Source: Streptomyces sp. TRM68416
GTDB taxonomy: Bacteria > Actinomycetota > Actinomycetes > Streptomycetales > Streptomycetaceae
DNA length: 64,000 nucleotides
Direction: 5' to 3'
NCBI RefSeq assembly: GCF_014596915.1
Contig: NZ_JACVWU010000028.1
Location: 1 to 64,000, forward strand
In this document: positions 43,556-52,183 of the stretch, piece after piece
How positions within the stretch are numbered: position 1 is the first letter of the stretch
Layout of the letters: each line of letters begins with the position of its first letter
Position numbers and translations under genes: made by a program
The notes under the pieces: generated by a model
What the model saw: the letters and a program-made list of their open reading frames with translations, nothing else
The model's database searches: none
What the model was told of the DNA's origin: nothing

Positions 43556-44781
43556 TGACCGCACCCGCGCACGCCCGTTCCTCCGCCGAGCTGATCCGCG
43601 CGGAGGGGCCCGTCCTCGCGCACAACTACCACCCGCTGCCCGTCGTCGTCGCCCGTGCCGAGGGCACCTGGGTGGAGGACGTGGAGGGCCGCCGCTACCT
43701 CGACATGCTGGCCGGCTACTCTGCCCTCAACTTCGGCCACCGCCATCCGGCCCTGGTCGAGGCGGCCCACCGTCAGCTCGACCGCCTCACGCTCACCTCG
43801 CGCGCCTTCCACAACGACCGGCTCGCCGAGTTCGCCGAGCGGCTCGCGGAGCTGACCGGCCTGGACATGGTGCTGCCCATGAACACGGGCGCGGAGGCCG
43901 TCGAGAGCGGCATCAAGGTGGCCCGCAAGTGGGCCTACGACGTCAAGGGCGTGCCCGCCGACCGGGCGACGATCGTGGTGGCGGCGGAGAACTTCCACGG
44001 CCGGACGACGACCATCGTGTCGTTCTCCACGGACGAGACCGCCCGCGCGGGCTTCGGTCCGTTCACGCCGGGGTTCCGGATCGTGCCGTACAACGACCTG
44101 GCGGCGCTGGAGGAGGCGGTCGACGAGACCACGGCGGCGGTGCTGCTGGAGCCGATCCAGGGCGAGGCGGGCGTGATCGTCCCGGACGAGGGCTATCTGG
44201 CGGGCGTGCGGGAGCTCACCAGGCGCAAGGGGTGTCTGTTCGTCGCCGACGAGATCCAGTCGGGGCTCGGGCGCACCGGGCGGACGCTGGCCGTGGAGCA
44301 CGAGGGTGTCGCCCCGGACATGGTGCTGCTGGGCAAGGCGCTGGGCGGCGGCATCGTGCCGGTGTCCGCGGTGGTCGCCCGGCGGGACGTGCTCGGGGTG
44401 CTGCACCCCGGGGAGCACGGCTCGACGTTCGGCGGCAACCCGCTGGCCGCCGCGGTCGGCACGGCGGTGGTGGAGCTGCTGGAGACGGGCGAGTTCCAGC
44501 AGCGCGCCGCCGACCTGGGCGTGGTCCTGCGGGACGGTCTGGCGCGGCTGGTCGGCAGGGGCGTCGTCGGTTTCCGTGCGCGCGGGCTGTGGGCGGGCGT
44601 CGACATCGACCCGGCCCTGGGCACGGGACGCGAGGTCAGCGACCGGCTGATGCGGGAGGGGATCCTGGTCAAGGACACCCACGGGTCCACGATCCGGCTG
44701 GCGCCGCCGCTGACGATCACCGGTGAGGAGCTGCGCTCGGCCCTCGGCACCCTGGAGAAGGTGCTGGCGCAGGGGGCCTGA
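43555..44781 (+). CDS. rocD: Ornithine aminotransferase
   Basis: The 408-residue class III aminotransferase has AGYSALNFGHRHPAL, MNTGAEAVESGIKVARKW, VADEIQSGLGRTG and the PLP Lys in LLGKALGGGIVPVS. These specify ornithine aminotransferase, converting ornithine and 2-oxoglutarate to glutamate semialdehyde and glutamate. The ATG overlaps the ddaH stop (TGATG). Together with ddaH and the lrp gene it forms an arginine/ornithine utilisation unit. Confidence 0.9.
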   Translation: MTAPAHARSSAELIRAEGPVLAHNYHPLPVVVARAEGTWVEDVEGRRYLDMLAGYSALNFGHRHPALVEAAHRQLDRLTLTSRAFHNDRLAEFAERLAELTGLDMVLPMNTGAEAVESGIKVARKWAYDVKGVPADRATIVVAAENFHGRTTTIVSFSTDETARAGFGPFTPGFRIVPYNDLAALEEAVDETTAAVLLEPIQGEAGVIVPDEGYLAGVRELTRRKGCLFVADEIQSGLGRTGRTLAVEHEGVAPDMVLLGKALGGGIVPVSAVVARRDVLGVLHPGEHGSTFGGNPLAAAVGTAVVELLETGEFQQRAADLGVVLRDGLARLVGRGVVGFRARGLWAGVDIDPALGTGREVSDRLMREGILVKDTHGSTIRLAPPLTITGEELRSALGTLEKVLAQGA

Positions 44782-44834
44782 TGAGCCGTGCCGCACCACC
44801 GGCGGCCCCGCGAGGGTGAACACTGGGGTCAGAG

Positions 44835-44846
44835 GTGGTAGACCAC
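44835..44846. promoter_or_regulatory. Inverted repeat before the first PP2C gene
   Basis: GTGGT and ACCAC flank AG, 24 bases upstream of the GTG start. The site resembles GntR-type operators but is shorter than the DasR consensus. Confidence 0.25.
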
Positions 44847-44869
44847 TCTCAGCGACAGAGAGGTCGGCC

Positions 44870-47332
44870 GTGGCCGCACATGAGGAGCAGGGTGTTGCCC
44901 GGCATCGGTTCGACGTGGCCGATGCCGCTCCCGTGCTGCTCGACGCCCGGGGCGTGGTGACCGGCTGGACCGGCGGCGCCCAGCGGCTGCTGGGGTACAC
45001 GGCCGCGGACATGGTGGGCACGCCGGTGGCCGGTGTGCTGGCCGCCCAGGACGCGGCGCGGCTGAGGGAGCTGACCGAGCAGTGTCGCCCGGACGGCTGC
45101 TGGTCGGGGCTGCTCACCGCCCGGGCCAAGGACGGCCGGGCGGTCCGGGTGATGGCGCGGATCGTCGCGGCGCCGGAGCCGGGCGGTACGGCGCGCTGGC
45201 TGGTGCTGCTGTCGGAGATGGCCGAGGCGCCCGGCTGGGACATGAGCCGCGCGGTGCTGGAGCAGATGGTCGCCCGGTCGCCCGTCGGCATAGCGATCGT
45301 GGACACGGATCTGAGGTTCGTGTGGTCCAACGCGGCGCTGGCGCGGTTCGGCGGCGGTCCCGCGCACCAGCGGCTGGGGCGCCGGCTGGCCGACATCCAG
45401 CCGGGCCTGGACGCCGCGGCGGTGGAGGCGCAGATGCGGCGGGTGCTGGAGACCGGCGAGGCGGTGGTCGGCTACGAGCATGTGGGCCACGTCCGCTCCG
45501 CGCCGCACCGGGAGACGGCGCACATGATGTCGTTCACCCGCCTGGACGACGACCGGGGCCGCCCGATGGGCGTGTACTACACGGTCCTCGACATCACCGA
45601 GCGGCACCGGGCCCGGCAGCGCCTGGACCTGCTGGACCGGGCGGGGCGCTGCATCGGCCGCACGCTGGACGTCGTACGGACGGCCCAGGAGCTGGCCGAC
45701 GCGGCCGTGCCGGAGTTCGCGGACTTCGTCGCCGTGGACCTGCTGGAGTCGGTGCTGTCGGGCGGGGAGCCCACGCCGGGGCCGCTGAGCGACACCGACG
45801 CGGTACGGCTGCGGCGGGCGGGCCACCAGTCGGTGGAGGCGGGGGTGCCGGAGGCCGTCGTCGGCGTCGGCCGGGGTGCCACCTATCTGGCCGGCTCGCC
45901 GCCCATCCGGTGTCTGATCACAGGCCGCTCCTGGCGGCAAGCGCGGCTGGACCCGCTCGCCCGGACCTGGGCGACGGACGCCCCCGGCGGCCGGCAGGCC
46001 ACGTTCCGGGAGCTGGGGCTGCACAGCGTGATCATCGTGCCGGTCCGCGCGCGGGGCGTCACCCTGGGTGTCACGGCCTTCTTCCGGCGGCGCCGTCAGG
46101 AGCCGTTCGACGAGGACGACCTGCGGCTGGCGGAGGACCTGGTGTCCCGGGCGGCGGTCTGCATGGACAACGCCCGGCGCTACACCCGCGAGCGCGAGGC
46201 CGCCCTGGTGCTCCAGCGCAGCCTGCTCCCCCACCGGCTGCCCGAGCAGGACGCGGTGGAGGTCGCCGCCTGCTACCGGCCCGCCGACGAGCTGACCGGC
46301 ATCGGCGGCGACTGGTACGACGTCGTGCCGCTGTCCGGGGCGCGCGTCGCGCTGGTGGTGGGCGAGGTGCCCGGCCACGGCATCGGCGCCGCCGCGGCCA
46401 TGGGCCGCCTGCGTACCGCCGTACGGACCCTCGCGGCCCTGGACCTGCCGCCGGAGGAGGTGCTCGCGCACCTCGACGACCTGGTGGCGCGGTCGGCGCG
46501 GGACGAGGGGGTCGTGCCGGACGGCGAGGGAGGCGACAGCACGCAGGCGGTGGGCTCCGGCTGTGTGTACGTGGTGTACGACCCCGTCGACGGCCGGTGC
46601 ACGATGGCCGCCGCCGGTCATCCCACGCCGTCCGTCGTCCGGCCCGACGGCGCCGTCACCTTCGTCGACGTGCCGCAGGGGCCGCCGCTCGGCGTGGGCG
46701 GCCCGCCGTTCGAGTCGGTCGAGCTGGTGCTGGCCGAGGGCAGCATCCTCGCCCTGCACACGGACGGTCTGCTGGCGCGCGACGGGGACCACTGGGCCGT
46801 CGACGCGGGCCGGGACCGGCTGCGGCCCGCCCTGGAGAACAGCGCGGGCCCGCCGGCGCTGCGCTGCCGGGCAGTGGTGGACGCGCTGGTCCCGGACCGG
46901 CCGCACGACGACGTGGCGCTGCTCATGGCCCGCACCCGGCTCCTGGGCGCGGACCAGGTGGCGGTCTGGGAGCTGCCGCAGGACCCCGCCGTGGTCGCCG
47001 ACGCCCGCAAGGAGGCCGCCCGCCGGCTCACCGAATGGGGTCTTGAGCATCTGATCTTCGCCACCGAGCTGGTCGTCAGCGAGCTGGTCACCAACGCCAT
47101 CCGGTACGCCACCGATCCCATCCGGCTCCGGCTGATCAGGGAGCGCACGCTGGTCTGCGAGGTCTTCGACGGCGGCGCGACCGCGCCCCATCTGCGCCAT
47201 CCGCGGACCACCGACGAGGGCGGCCGCGGGCTGTTGCTGGTCTCCCAGCTCGCCCAGCAGTGGGGCACCCGTTTCACCCCCGAGGGGAAGATCATCTGGG
47301 CCGAGCAGTCCCTCACCGATCCGGCGGAGTGA
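44870..47332 (+). CDS. PAS-PAS-GAF-PP2C phosphatase with C-terminal HATPase
   Basis: This 820-residue protein runs PAS (residues about 15-125), PAS4 (125-250), GAF (265-440), SpoIIE/PP2C phosphatase (455-680) and an anti-sigma-type HATPase (695-810, LVVSELVTNAIRYAT and GGRGLLLVSQLAQQWG). The metal loop reads GEVPGHG, with Glu499 where SpoIIE-type phosphatases have Asp. HTDGLL and DDVALLMAR are normal. Such proteins both dephosphorylate and phosphorylate anti-anti-sigma factors. A GTG after GAGAGG is the start; no sigma gene is adjacent. Confidence 0.88.
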   Translation: MAAHEEQGVARHRFDVADAAPVLLDARGVVTGWTGGAQRLLGYTAADMVGTPVAGVLAAQDAARLRELTEQCRPDGCWSGLLTARAKDGRAVRVMARIVAAPEPGGTARWLVLLSEMAEAPGWDMSRAVLEQMVARSPVGIAIVDTDLRFVWSNAALARFGGGPAHQRLGRRLADIQPGLDAAAVEAQMRRVLETGEAVVGYEHVGHVRSAPHRETAHMMSFTRLDDDRGRPMGVYYTVLDITERHRARQRLDLLDRAGRCIGRTLDVVRTAQELADAAVPEFADFVAVDLLESVLSGGEPTPGPLSDTDAVRLRRAGHQSVEAGVPEAVVGVGRGATYLAGSPPIRCLITGRSWRQARLDPLARTWATDAPGGRQATFRELGLHSVIIVPVRARGVTLGVTAFFRRRRQEPFDEDDLRLAEDLVSRAAVCMDNARRYTREREAALVLQRSLLPHRLPEQDAVEVAACYRPADELTGIGGDWYDVVPLSGARVALVVGEVPGHGIGAAAAMGRLRTAVRTLAALDLPPEEVLAHLDDLVARSARDEGVVPDGEGGDSTQAVGSGCVYVVYDPVDGRCTMAAAGHPTPSVVRPDGAVTFVDVPQGPPLGVGGPPFESVELVLAEGSILALHTDGLLARDGDHWAVDAGRDRLRPALENSAGPPALRCRAVVDALVPDRPHDDVALLMARTRLLGADQVAVWELPQDPAVVADARKEAARRLTEWGLEHLIFATELVVSELVTNAIRYATDPIRLRLIRERTLVCEVFDGGATAPHLRHPRTTDEGGRGLLLVSQLAQQWGTRFTPEGKIIWAEQSLTDPAE

Positions 47333-47401
47333 CCCACGATTCCGGCACATATGGTGCACACCATGCAAAACTGGTGAGGTTCCGGTGGTAAGGCGGAGGT
47401 C

Positions 47402-48631
47402 ATGAACGACAAGGCGATCGACTACGCGGCGGTCTTCCGGGCCCTGCCCGGCATGGTGGCCCTGCTGACGCCCGAGTTCGAATTCGCGGATGTCAACGAC
47501 GACTTCCTCCAGCACTCCGGCCGGAGCCGCCAGGACCTCCTGGGCGCCTACCTGTTCGACGTCTTCCCCGACAACCCGGGCGACCCCGCCGCGACCGGCA
47601 TGCGCAACCTGTCGGCCTCGCTGCGCCGCGTGGTGGCCACCGGCGAGCGGGACGCCATGGCCCTCCAGCGCTACGACGTGGAGCGGGCCGACCGGCCCGG
47701 ACACTGGGAGGAGCGCTACTGGAGCCCGGTCAACGCCCCGGTGCTCGGCCCGGACGGCGAGGTCGTGCTGCTGGTGCACCGGGTCGAGGAGGTCACCGCG
47801 CTGATCCGGGCCCGCGGCGGCCCGAGCGGCAGCCGCGCCCGGGTGCTGGAGGCCGAGCTGTACACCCGCGCCCGGGAACTCCAGGAGCTCAACGACCGGC
47901 TGCGCCAGGCCCACGCCCGCGAACGCGAGGTGGCGCTCGCCCTCCAGGAGGCCATGCTGCCCGCCGGCCGGCACGCGGCCCACCACCGGGCCGCGGTGCG
48001 CTACCGGCCCGCGGTCGGCTCGCTGAACGTGTGCGGCGACTGGTACGACCTGGTCGACCTGGTGGGCGGCAACCGCATCGGCGTCTCCGTGGGCGACGTG
48101 GTCGGACACGGTCTGGCCGCCGCCGGAGTCATGGGCCAGCTGCGCAGCGCGCTCACCGCGACCTCCCGCGTCGCCGACGGTCCCGCCCAGGCGCTCGACG
48201 TGCTCGGCCGGTACGCCCATGTCGTGGACGGCGCGGAATCGGCCACCGCGGTCACCACGTTCGTCGACTTCGACCACCATCGCATCACCTACAGCAGCGC
48301 CGGCCACCCGCCGCCCGTGCTGCTCCATCCCGACGGCCGCGTGGAGTTCCTCGACCGCGCCACCGACCCGCCGCTCGACGCCCGCCCCGACCCGGTCCCC
48401 CGGCCGCAGGCGGAGACGGAGTTCGCCGACGGGGCCACGCTCGTGCTGTACACGGACGGTCTGGTGGAGCGCCGGGGGGAGGACATCTACGCGGGTCTCG
48501 ACCGGCTCGCCGACTCCCTCGTCCGCCACTGCCACGACGCGCCCGAGGTCCTCGCGGACGCGGTCCTGCTGGAGCTGCTCCCACCGGGCGGCGCCACGGA
48601 CGACACCGCGCTGGTGGTTGTACGGCTGTGA
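47402..48631 (+). CDS. PAS-PP2C phosphatase
   Basis: The 409-residue product has an N-terminal PAS domain (YAAVFRALPGMVALLTPEFE), a short coiled coil (ELYTRARELQELNDRLRQAH) and a SpoIIE-type PP2C domain with CGDWYDLVDL, SVGDVVGHG, VLYTDGLVE and DDTALVVVRL. The first loop has Cys instead of Gly before DWYD. It probably dephosphorylates an anti-anti-sigma factor and lies 69 bp after another PP2C gene, so both may act on one partner-switch network. Confidence 0.87.
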   Translation: MNDKAIDYAAVFRALPGMVALLTPEFEFADVNDDFLQHSGRSRQDLLGAYLFDVFPDNPGDPAATGMRNLSASLRRVVATGERDAMALQRYDVERADRPGHWEERYWSPVNAPVLGPDGEVVLLVHRVEEVTALIRARGGPSGSRARVLEAELYTRARELQELNDRLRQAHAREREVALALQEAMLPAGRHAAHHRAAVRYRPAVGSLNVCGDWYDLVDLVGGNRIGVSVGDVVGHGLAAAGVMGQLRSALTATSRVADGPAQALDVLGRYAHVVDGAESATAVTTFVDFDHHRITYSSAGHPPPVLLHPDGRVEFLDRATDPPLDARPDPVPRPQAETEFADGATLVLYTDGLVERRGEDIYAGLDRLADSLVRHCHDAPEVLADAVLLELLPPGGATDDTALVVVRL

Positions 48632-48783
48632 GCAGACTGTCAAGAAGGTCGTCCGGGCCAGACAGTCCGGGCCCGGTTCCGGGCTCCTGTCCGTGCGCCT
48701 ACACTGACAGGCCCCACAACACGCCGGTTGACCTGCCGCAACAGGGCAGTTGAGCCGTTCCGCCGGAGTAGAGGAGCGATCCC

Positions 48784-49509
48784 TTGTTCTACTACCTGCT
48801 CAAGTACGTGTTGTTGGGCCCTCTGTTGAGACTGGTCTTCAGACCCCGGATCGAAGGCCTCGAACACGTACCGCCCACCGGTGCCGCGATCGTCGCCGGG
48901 AATCACCTGTCGTTCTCGGACCACTTCCTGATGCCCGCCATCCTCAAGCGGCGCATCACCTTCCTCGCGAAGGCCGAGTACTTCACCGGCCCCGGCCTCA
49001 AGGGCCGTCTCACCGCGTTCTTCTTCCGCAGCGCCGGCCAGATCCCGGTCGACCGCTCGGGCAAGGAGGCGGGTCAGGCCGCGATCCGCGAGGGCCTCGG
49101 CGTCCTGCGCAAGAACGAACTCCTGGGCATCTACCCGGAGGGCACCCGCTCGCACGACGGCCGCCTGTACAAGGGCAAGGTCGGCGTCGCGGTCATGGCC
49201 CTCAAGGCGCAGGTCCCGGTGATCCCGTGCGCGATGATCGGCACCTTCGAGGCCCAGCCGCCGGGCAAGGTCATCCCCCACATCCGCCCCGTCGGCATCC
49301 GCTTCGGCGCCCCCCTCGATTTCTCCCGCTACGCCGGCATGGAGAACGAGAAGGCCATCCTCCGCGCCGTCACCGACGAGATCATGTACGCCATCCTGTC
49401 CCTCTCCGAACAGGAGTACGTCGACCAGTACGCGGCCGTCGCCAAGGCGGAGCAGGCCGCAGCGGGCGAGCTCAAGGAGCGCCGGTTCCCGAAGATGCGG
49501 CTCGGCTGA
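48784..49509 (+). CDS. plsC: 1-acyl-sn-glycerol-3-phosphate acyltransferase
   Basis: This 241-residue enzyme has the catalytic NHLSFSDHF (His and Asp), FFRSAGQIPVDR, the PEGTRSHDG substrate motif and VPVIPCAMIGTFEAQPPG. It makes phosphatidic acid in phospholipid synthesis. A TTG start with AGAGGAG upstream is used. It is a single gene; the degenerate repeat region follows. Confidence 0.9.
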   Translation: MFYYLLKYVLLGPLLRLVFRPRIEGLEHVPPTGAAIVAGNHLSFSDHFLMPAILKRRITFLAKAEYFTGPGLKGRLTAFFFRSAGQIPVDRSGKEAGQAAIREGLGVLRKNELLGIYPEGTRSHDGRLYKGKVGVAVMALKAQVPVIPCAMIGTFEAQPPGKVIPHIRPVGIRFGAPLDFSRYAGMENEKAILRAVTDEIMYAILSLSEQEYVDQYAAVAKAEQAAAGELKERRFPKMRLG

Positions 49510-49530
49510 GGGGGTCGGCCGGGCAGCGGG

Positions 49531-49912
49531 GGTGGCACGGACGACGACGTGCGGGTCGTGCGGGTCATGCGGGGTTTTCGGTGTCGTTGTGTACGAGGCC
49601 GGGCGTCGGCATGGTCGACGCGAGGCGGACACGGATGAGGCCCAGGTCGCGCGCGATGTCCGACGCCGCCGCGCATGGGCGGCAGGACATCGCGCGGTCG
49701 ACGCGACGGGGGCGGCACGGATGACGCCCGGGCCGCGCACGCGGTCCGGTATCGCCGCGCACGGAGAGCAGGGCGCCACCACGGCCAACGCAACCGGGCC
49801 GCACGGATAGGGTCCAAGCCGCGCGCAGTCCGGTATCGCCGCGGACGCGGGCTTCGGCTGGTCAGCGTGGCGAGGCGAGGCGGGCGGCAAGTCGTGCCGC
49901 AGGTGGTGGGGT
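49531..49912. repeat. Degenerate 86-bp tandem repeat array
   Basis: The word ACGGAT recurs at 49631, 49717 and 49803, exactly 86 bp apart, with strong similarity downstream (GGTCGCGC..., GTCCGG..., CGCCGCGCA...). A fourth match (GGCGGCAAGTC) aligns at 49889 and a weaker one near 49537. The period is not a multiple of three. The 400-bp gap has no credible gene. Confidence 0.75.
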
Positions 49913-50665
49913 TCAGGTGAGGGAAGCGAGTGCCTCGTCCAGTAGGCGGCGCAGGATCAGGGCGTCCGGGGCCACGGCCGTCACCAGGGCGGCGGGGCCG
50001 GGGAGAGGGACGAGGGCGGCGTTCTCCGCGAGGACGCGGGGCGCTACGGGGTGGGTGGCGAATTCCGGCCGGACCACGACGAGTTGGCCGACGGCTCGGT
50101 GACCGGACAGACCGGCGGGGCCGTCCCAGCCGCCGGGGGCGCCCGGGCCGCAGGACAGCTCCTGGTCGAGGACGGGGCGTCCGGCGATCCGTACCGTCAG
50201 CCGGCTGGTGAGCCGCCCGGGGTCCTCGCCCGCGCGTCCGAGCACCTGCTCCTCCCGCAGCACCAGCCGGGCCCCGGCACCGAGGTCGGCGCGGGTGGTG
50301 ACGTACAGGTCGCTGCCCCGCGCGGAGATCAACTGTTCGGGCAGCCAGTGCAGTTCGCCCCCGTCGGACACGCTGAGCCGGACGTCGTAGCGGGACTCGC
50401 CCTTGGCCTGTCCCGGCAGCGCGATGGTCGCGGCGGCCGAGCCGACGCGCAGCCGGGCCCCGTCGGCCACGTCGGCCTCCACCGCGAAGCGGTCGCCGCC
50501 GAGCGGTCCGCTCATCGCGCCGACGAGCATGACCCGCGCCTCGGCACCGCTGCCCCGCGTGCGCCGCAGCGCCAGCGGTCCGTCGCCCTCCAGCACCGGC
50601 AGCGAGGTACCGCCCCGCCCGTCGGCGCGGGCGCCGATCCTCGCGGTGGCGGCGACCCCGGTCAC
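49913..50665 (-). CDS. ureD: Urease accessory protein UreD
   Basis: The 250-residue accessory protein starts at a GTG overlapping the ureG stop (GTGA). It shows UreD/UreH features: RVMLVGAMSGPLGGDRF, DLYVTTRADL and the WDGPAGLSGHRAVGQLVV segment. UreD with UreF and UreG delivers nickel to urease. It is the last gene of the operon. Confidence 0.87.
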   Translation of the reverse strand: MTGVAATARIGARADGRGGTSLPVLEGDGPLALRRTRGSGAEARVMLVGAMSGPLGGDRFAVEADVADGARLRVGSAAATIALPGQAKGESRYDVRLSVSDGGELHWLPEQLISARGSDLYVTTRADLGAGARLVLREEQVLGRAGEDPGRLTSRLTVRIAGRPVLDQELSCGPGAPGGWDGPAGLSGHRAVGQLVVVRPEFATHPVAPRVLAENAALVPLPGPAALVTAVAPDALILRRLLDEALASLT

Positions 50666-51339
50666 GCCGACCACGCGGCGAGCTGTGCGCGCACCCATGC
50701 GGCGACCTCCCGGACCCCGCCCTCGGCCCGCAACGACTGGAAGACGACCGGCAGTTCGGCGCGCTGCGCCTTGGCGTCGGCGGCCATCCGTCCGAGGTCG
50801 GAGCCGACGTGCGGGGCGAGGTCGGTCTTGTTGACCACGAGCAGGTCGGCGGTGGTGACGCCGGGGCCGCCCTTGCGCGGGATGTCGTCCCCGCCCGCGA
50901 CGTCGATCACGAAGATCTGCGCGTCCACGAGCCCCTTGGAGAAGGTCGCGGTGAGGTTGTCCCCGCCGGACTCCACCAGGATCAGGTCCAGCGGGCCGAC
51001 CTCGTCCTCCAGGTCCTCGACCGCTTCGAGGTTGGCGGAGATGTCGTCCCGGATCGCGGTGTGCGGGCAGGCCCCCGTCTCCACCGCGGTGATCCGCTCG
51101 GGCGGCAGCACGGCCTCCCGCAGCAGGAACTCGGCGTCCTCGCGCGTGTAGATGTCATTGGTGACGACGGCGAGCGACAACTCGTCCCGCAGCGCCCGGC
51201 ACAACGCCGCCACAGTAGCGGTCTTCCCGGACCCGACGGGCCCCCCGAGCCCGATCCGCAGGGCCCGACGGGACCCGTCCGGACGACGCGCGTCGGCACT
51301 GACAGCGGCGGGACCGTCGTGAGAGTGGTCGAGATGCAT
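50662..51339 (-). CDS. ureG: Urease accessory GTPase UreG
   Basis: This 225-residue SIMIBI GTPase has the P-loop GPVGSGKTATV, the metal-binding ETGACPHTAIRDD (CPH) and VNKTDLAPHVG. A His-rich start (HLDHSHD) may also bind nickel. It provides GTP-driven nickel insertion. The stop overlaps the ureD start. A 130-bp streptomycete repeat separates it from ureF. Confidence 0.93.
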   Translation of the reverse strand: MHLDHSHDGPAAVSADARRPDGSRRALRIGLGGPVGSGKTATVAALCRALRDELSLAVVTNDIYTREDAEFLLREAVLPPERITAVETGACPHTAIRDDISANLEAVEDLEDEVGPLDLILVESGGDNLTATFSKGLVDAQIFVIDVAGGDDIPRKGGPGVTTADLLVVNKTDLAPHVGSDLGRMAADAKAQRAELPVVFQSLRAEGGVREVAAWVRAQLAAWSA

Positions 51340-51365
51340 GACTACGGCTCCTGGATCAGAGAGGG

Positions 51366-51497
51366 GGCTGCACCATCCAGCCCGTCCGGCGTTTGAGGAC
51401 GAGGCCGTTCAGGCCGATGGGGGTCCAGGGGGCGGAGCCCCCTGGCGGGGTCGAAGGGGCAGCGCCCCTTCAGGACGGGACGGGTAGGGGCGGCGGG
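51366..51497. repeat. Streptomycete repeat element inside the urease operon
   Basis: The stretch starts CAGCCCGTCCGGCGTTTGAG GACGAGGCCGTTCAGGCCGA and continues with two GC-rich hairpins, CCAGGGGGC-GGAG-CCCCCTGG and AAGGGGC-AGC-GCCCCTT. I recognise it as a common intergenic repeat of streptomycetes. It occupies the ureF-ureG gap. Confidence 0.8.
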
Positions 51498-51508
51498 GGC
51501 GAGAAGAC

Positions 51509-52183
51509 TCACGAGGCGAACAACCGCACAGGCCACCCCGCATGCACCTCCGCCGAGATCTCCAGCAGCGGAGCGGACGCCGCCGGCAGCGCGTCCACTC
51601 CGTCGTCGGCGACCCGCCGCGCCGCCTCCACCGCCGCATCCACGACGAGGTCCACCTCCCCCGCCAACCGCGCCAACACCCCCGTGGCGTCGAACGGGTC
51701 GAGACTCAACAGCCGCACGGTCGCCGACGCGGGCCCGCTCACACTCTCGTAGGCCGCACAGTACGCGGCATCCGAAGCCCCCAGCCCCGCCGCCCGGGCC
51801 GCGAGCCCCAGTACCACGGGCTGATGCGCCCCCTTGGGAAACTCCCGCGCCAGCGCGTCGAGTTCGGCCGAAGGCCACGTCGCCCGCGCGGCCCGCATCA
51901 ACTGCCGCCCCAGCTTCCGCGCGGCGACCCGCAAGGCCGGCGACGGCGTCCGCGCGTCGGCCGCCGTGTCCAACTCCACGGTATCCGCCCCGAGTACGGC
52001 GGCCGCGGACAGCGCGGCGGCCACCCGTCCCGCCGTGTGCAGCCGCCCCCGGCAGAAGTCCTCCAGGCTCGCGGCCCCGGTGATCCGCCCGGCCCCGACG
52101 GCCGCCTCCGCCCCGCCGGAGTGCGCATGCCCTCCGGCGGGAAAGCGGCCGTCGGCCAGGACGAGTAGCGCTGCCCTGGACAT
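51509..52183 (-). CDS. ureF: Urease accessory protein UreF
   Basis: The 224-residue all-helical protein has LVLADGRFPAGGHAHSGG near the start and FPKGAHQPVVLG with AYESVSGPASATVRLLSLDP later, all UreF signatures. It acts as a gate for nickel insertion with UreD and UreG. The start overlaps the ureC stop (TGATG), so it is coupled with the structural genes. Confidence 0.9.
   Translation of the reverse strand: MSRAALLVLADGRFPAGGHAHSGGAEAAVGAGRITGAASLEDFCRGRLHTAGRVAAALSAAAVLGADTVELDTAADARTPSPALRVAARKLGRQLMRAARATWPSAELDALAREFPKGAHQPVVLGLAARAAGLGASDAAYCAAYESVSGPASATVRLLSLDPFDATGVLARLAGEVDLVVDAAVEAARRVADDGVDALPAASAPLLEISAEVHAGWPVRLFAS

Noticed and set aside
44835..44846. DasR-type dre site
   Set aside because: The arms GTGGT/ACCAC have a 2-base spacer and lack the TCTAGA centre; listed only as a weak inverted repeat.
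44849..48643. A 1264-codon open frame on the minus strand
   Set aside because: It is antisense to two PP2C genes with clear domains; long antisense frames are normal at this GC content.
49531..49912. Tandem repeat protein gene on either strand
   Set aside because: The 86-bp period shifts frame at each unit, and no frame has a ribosome site or family match.
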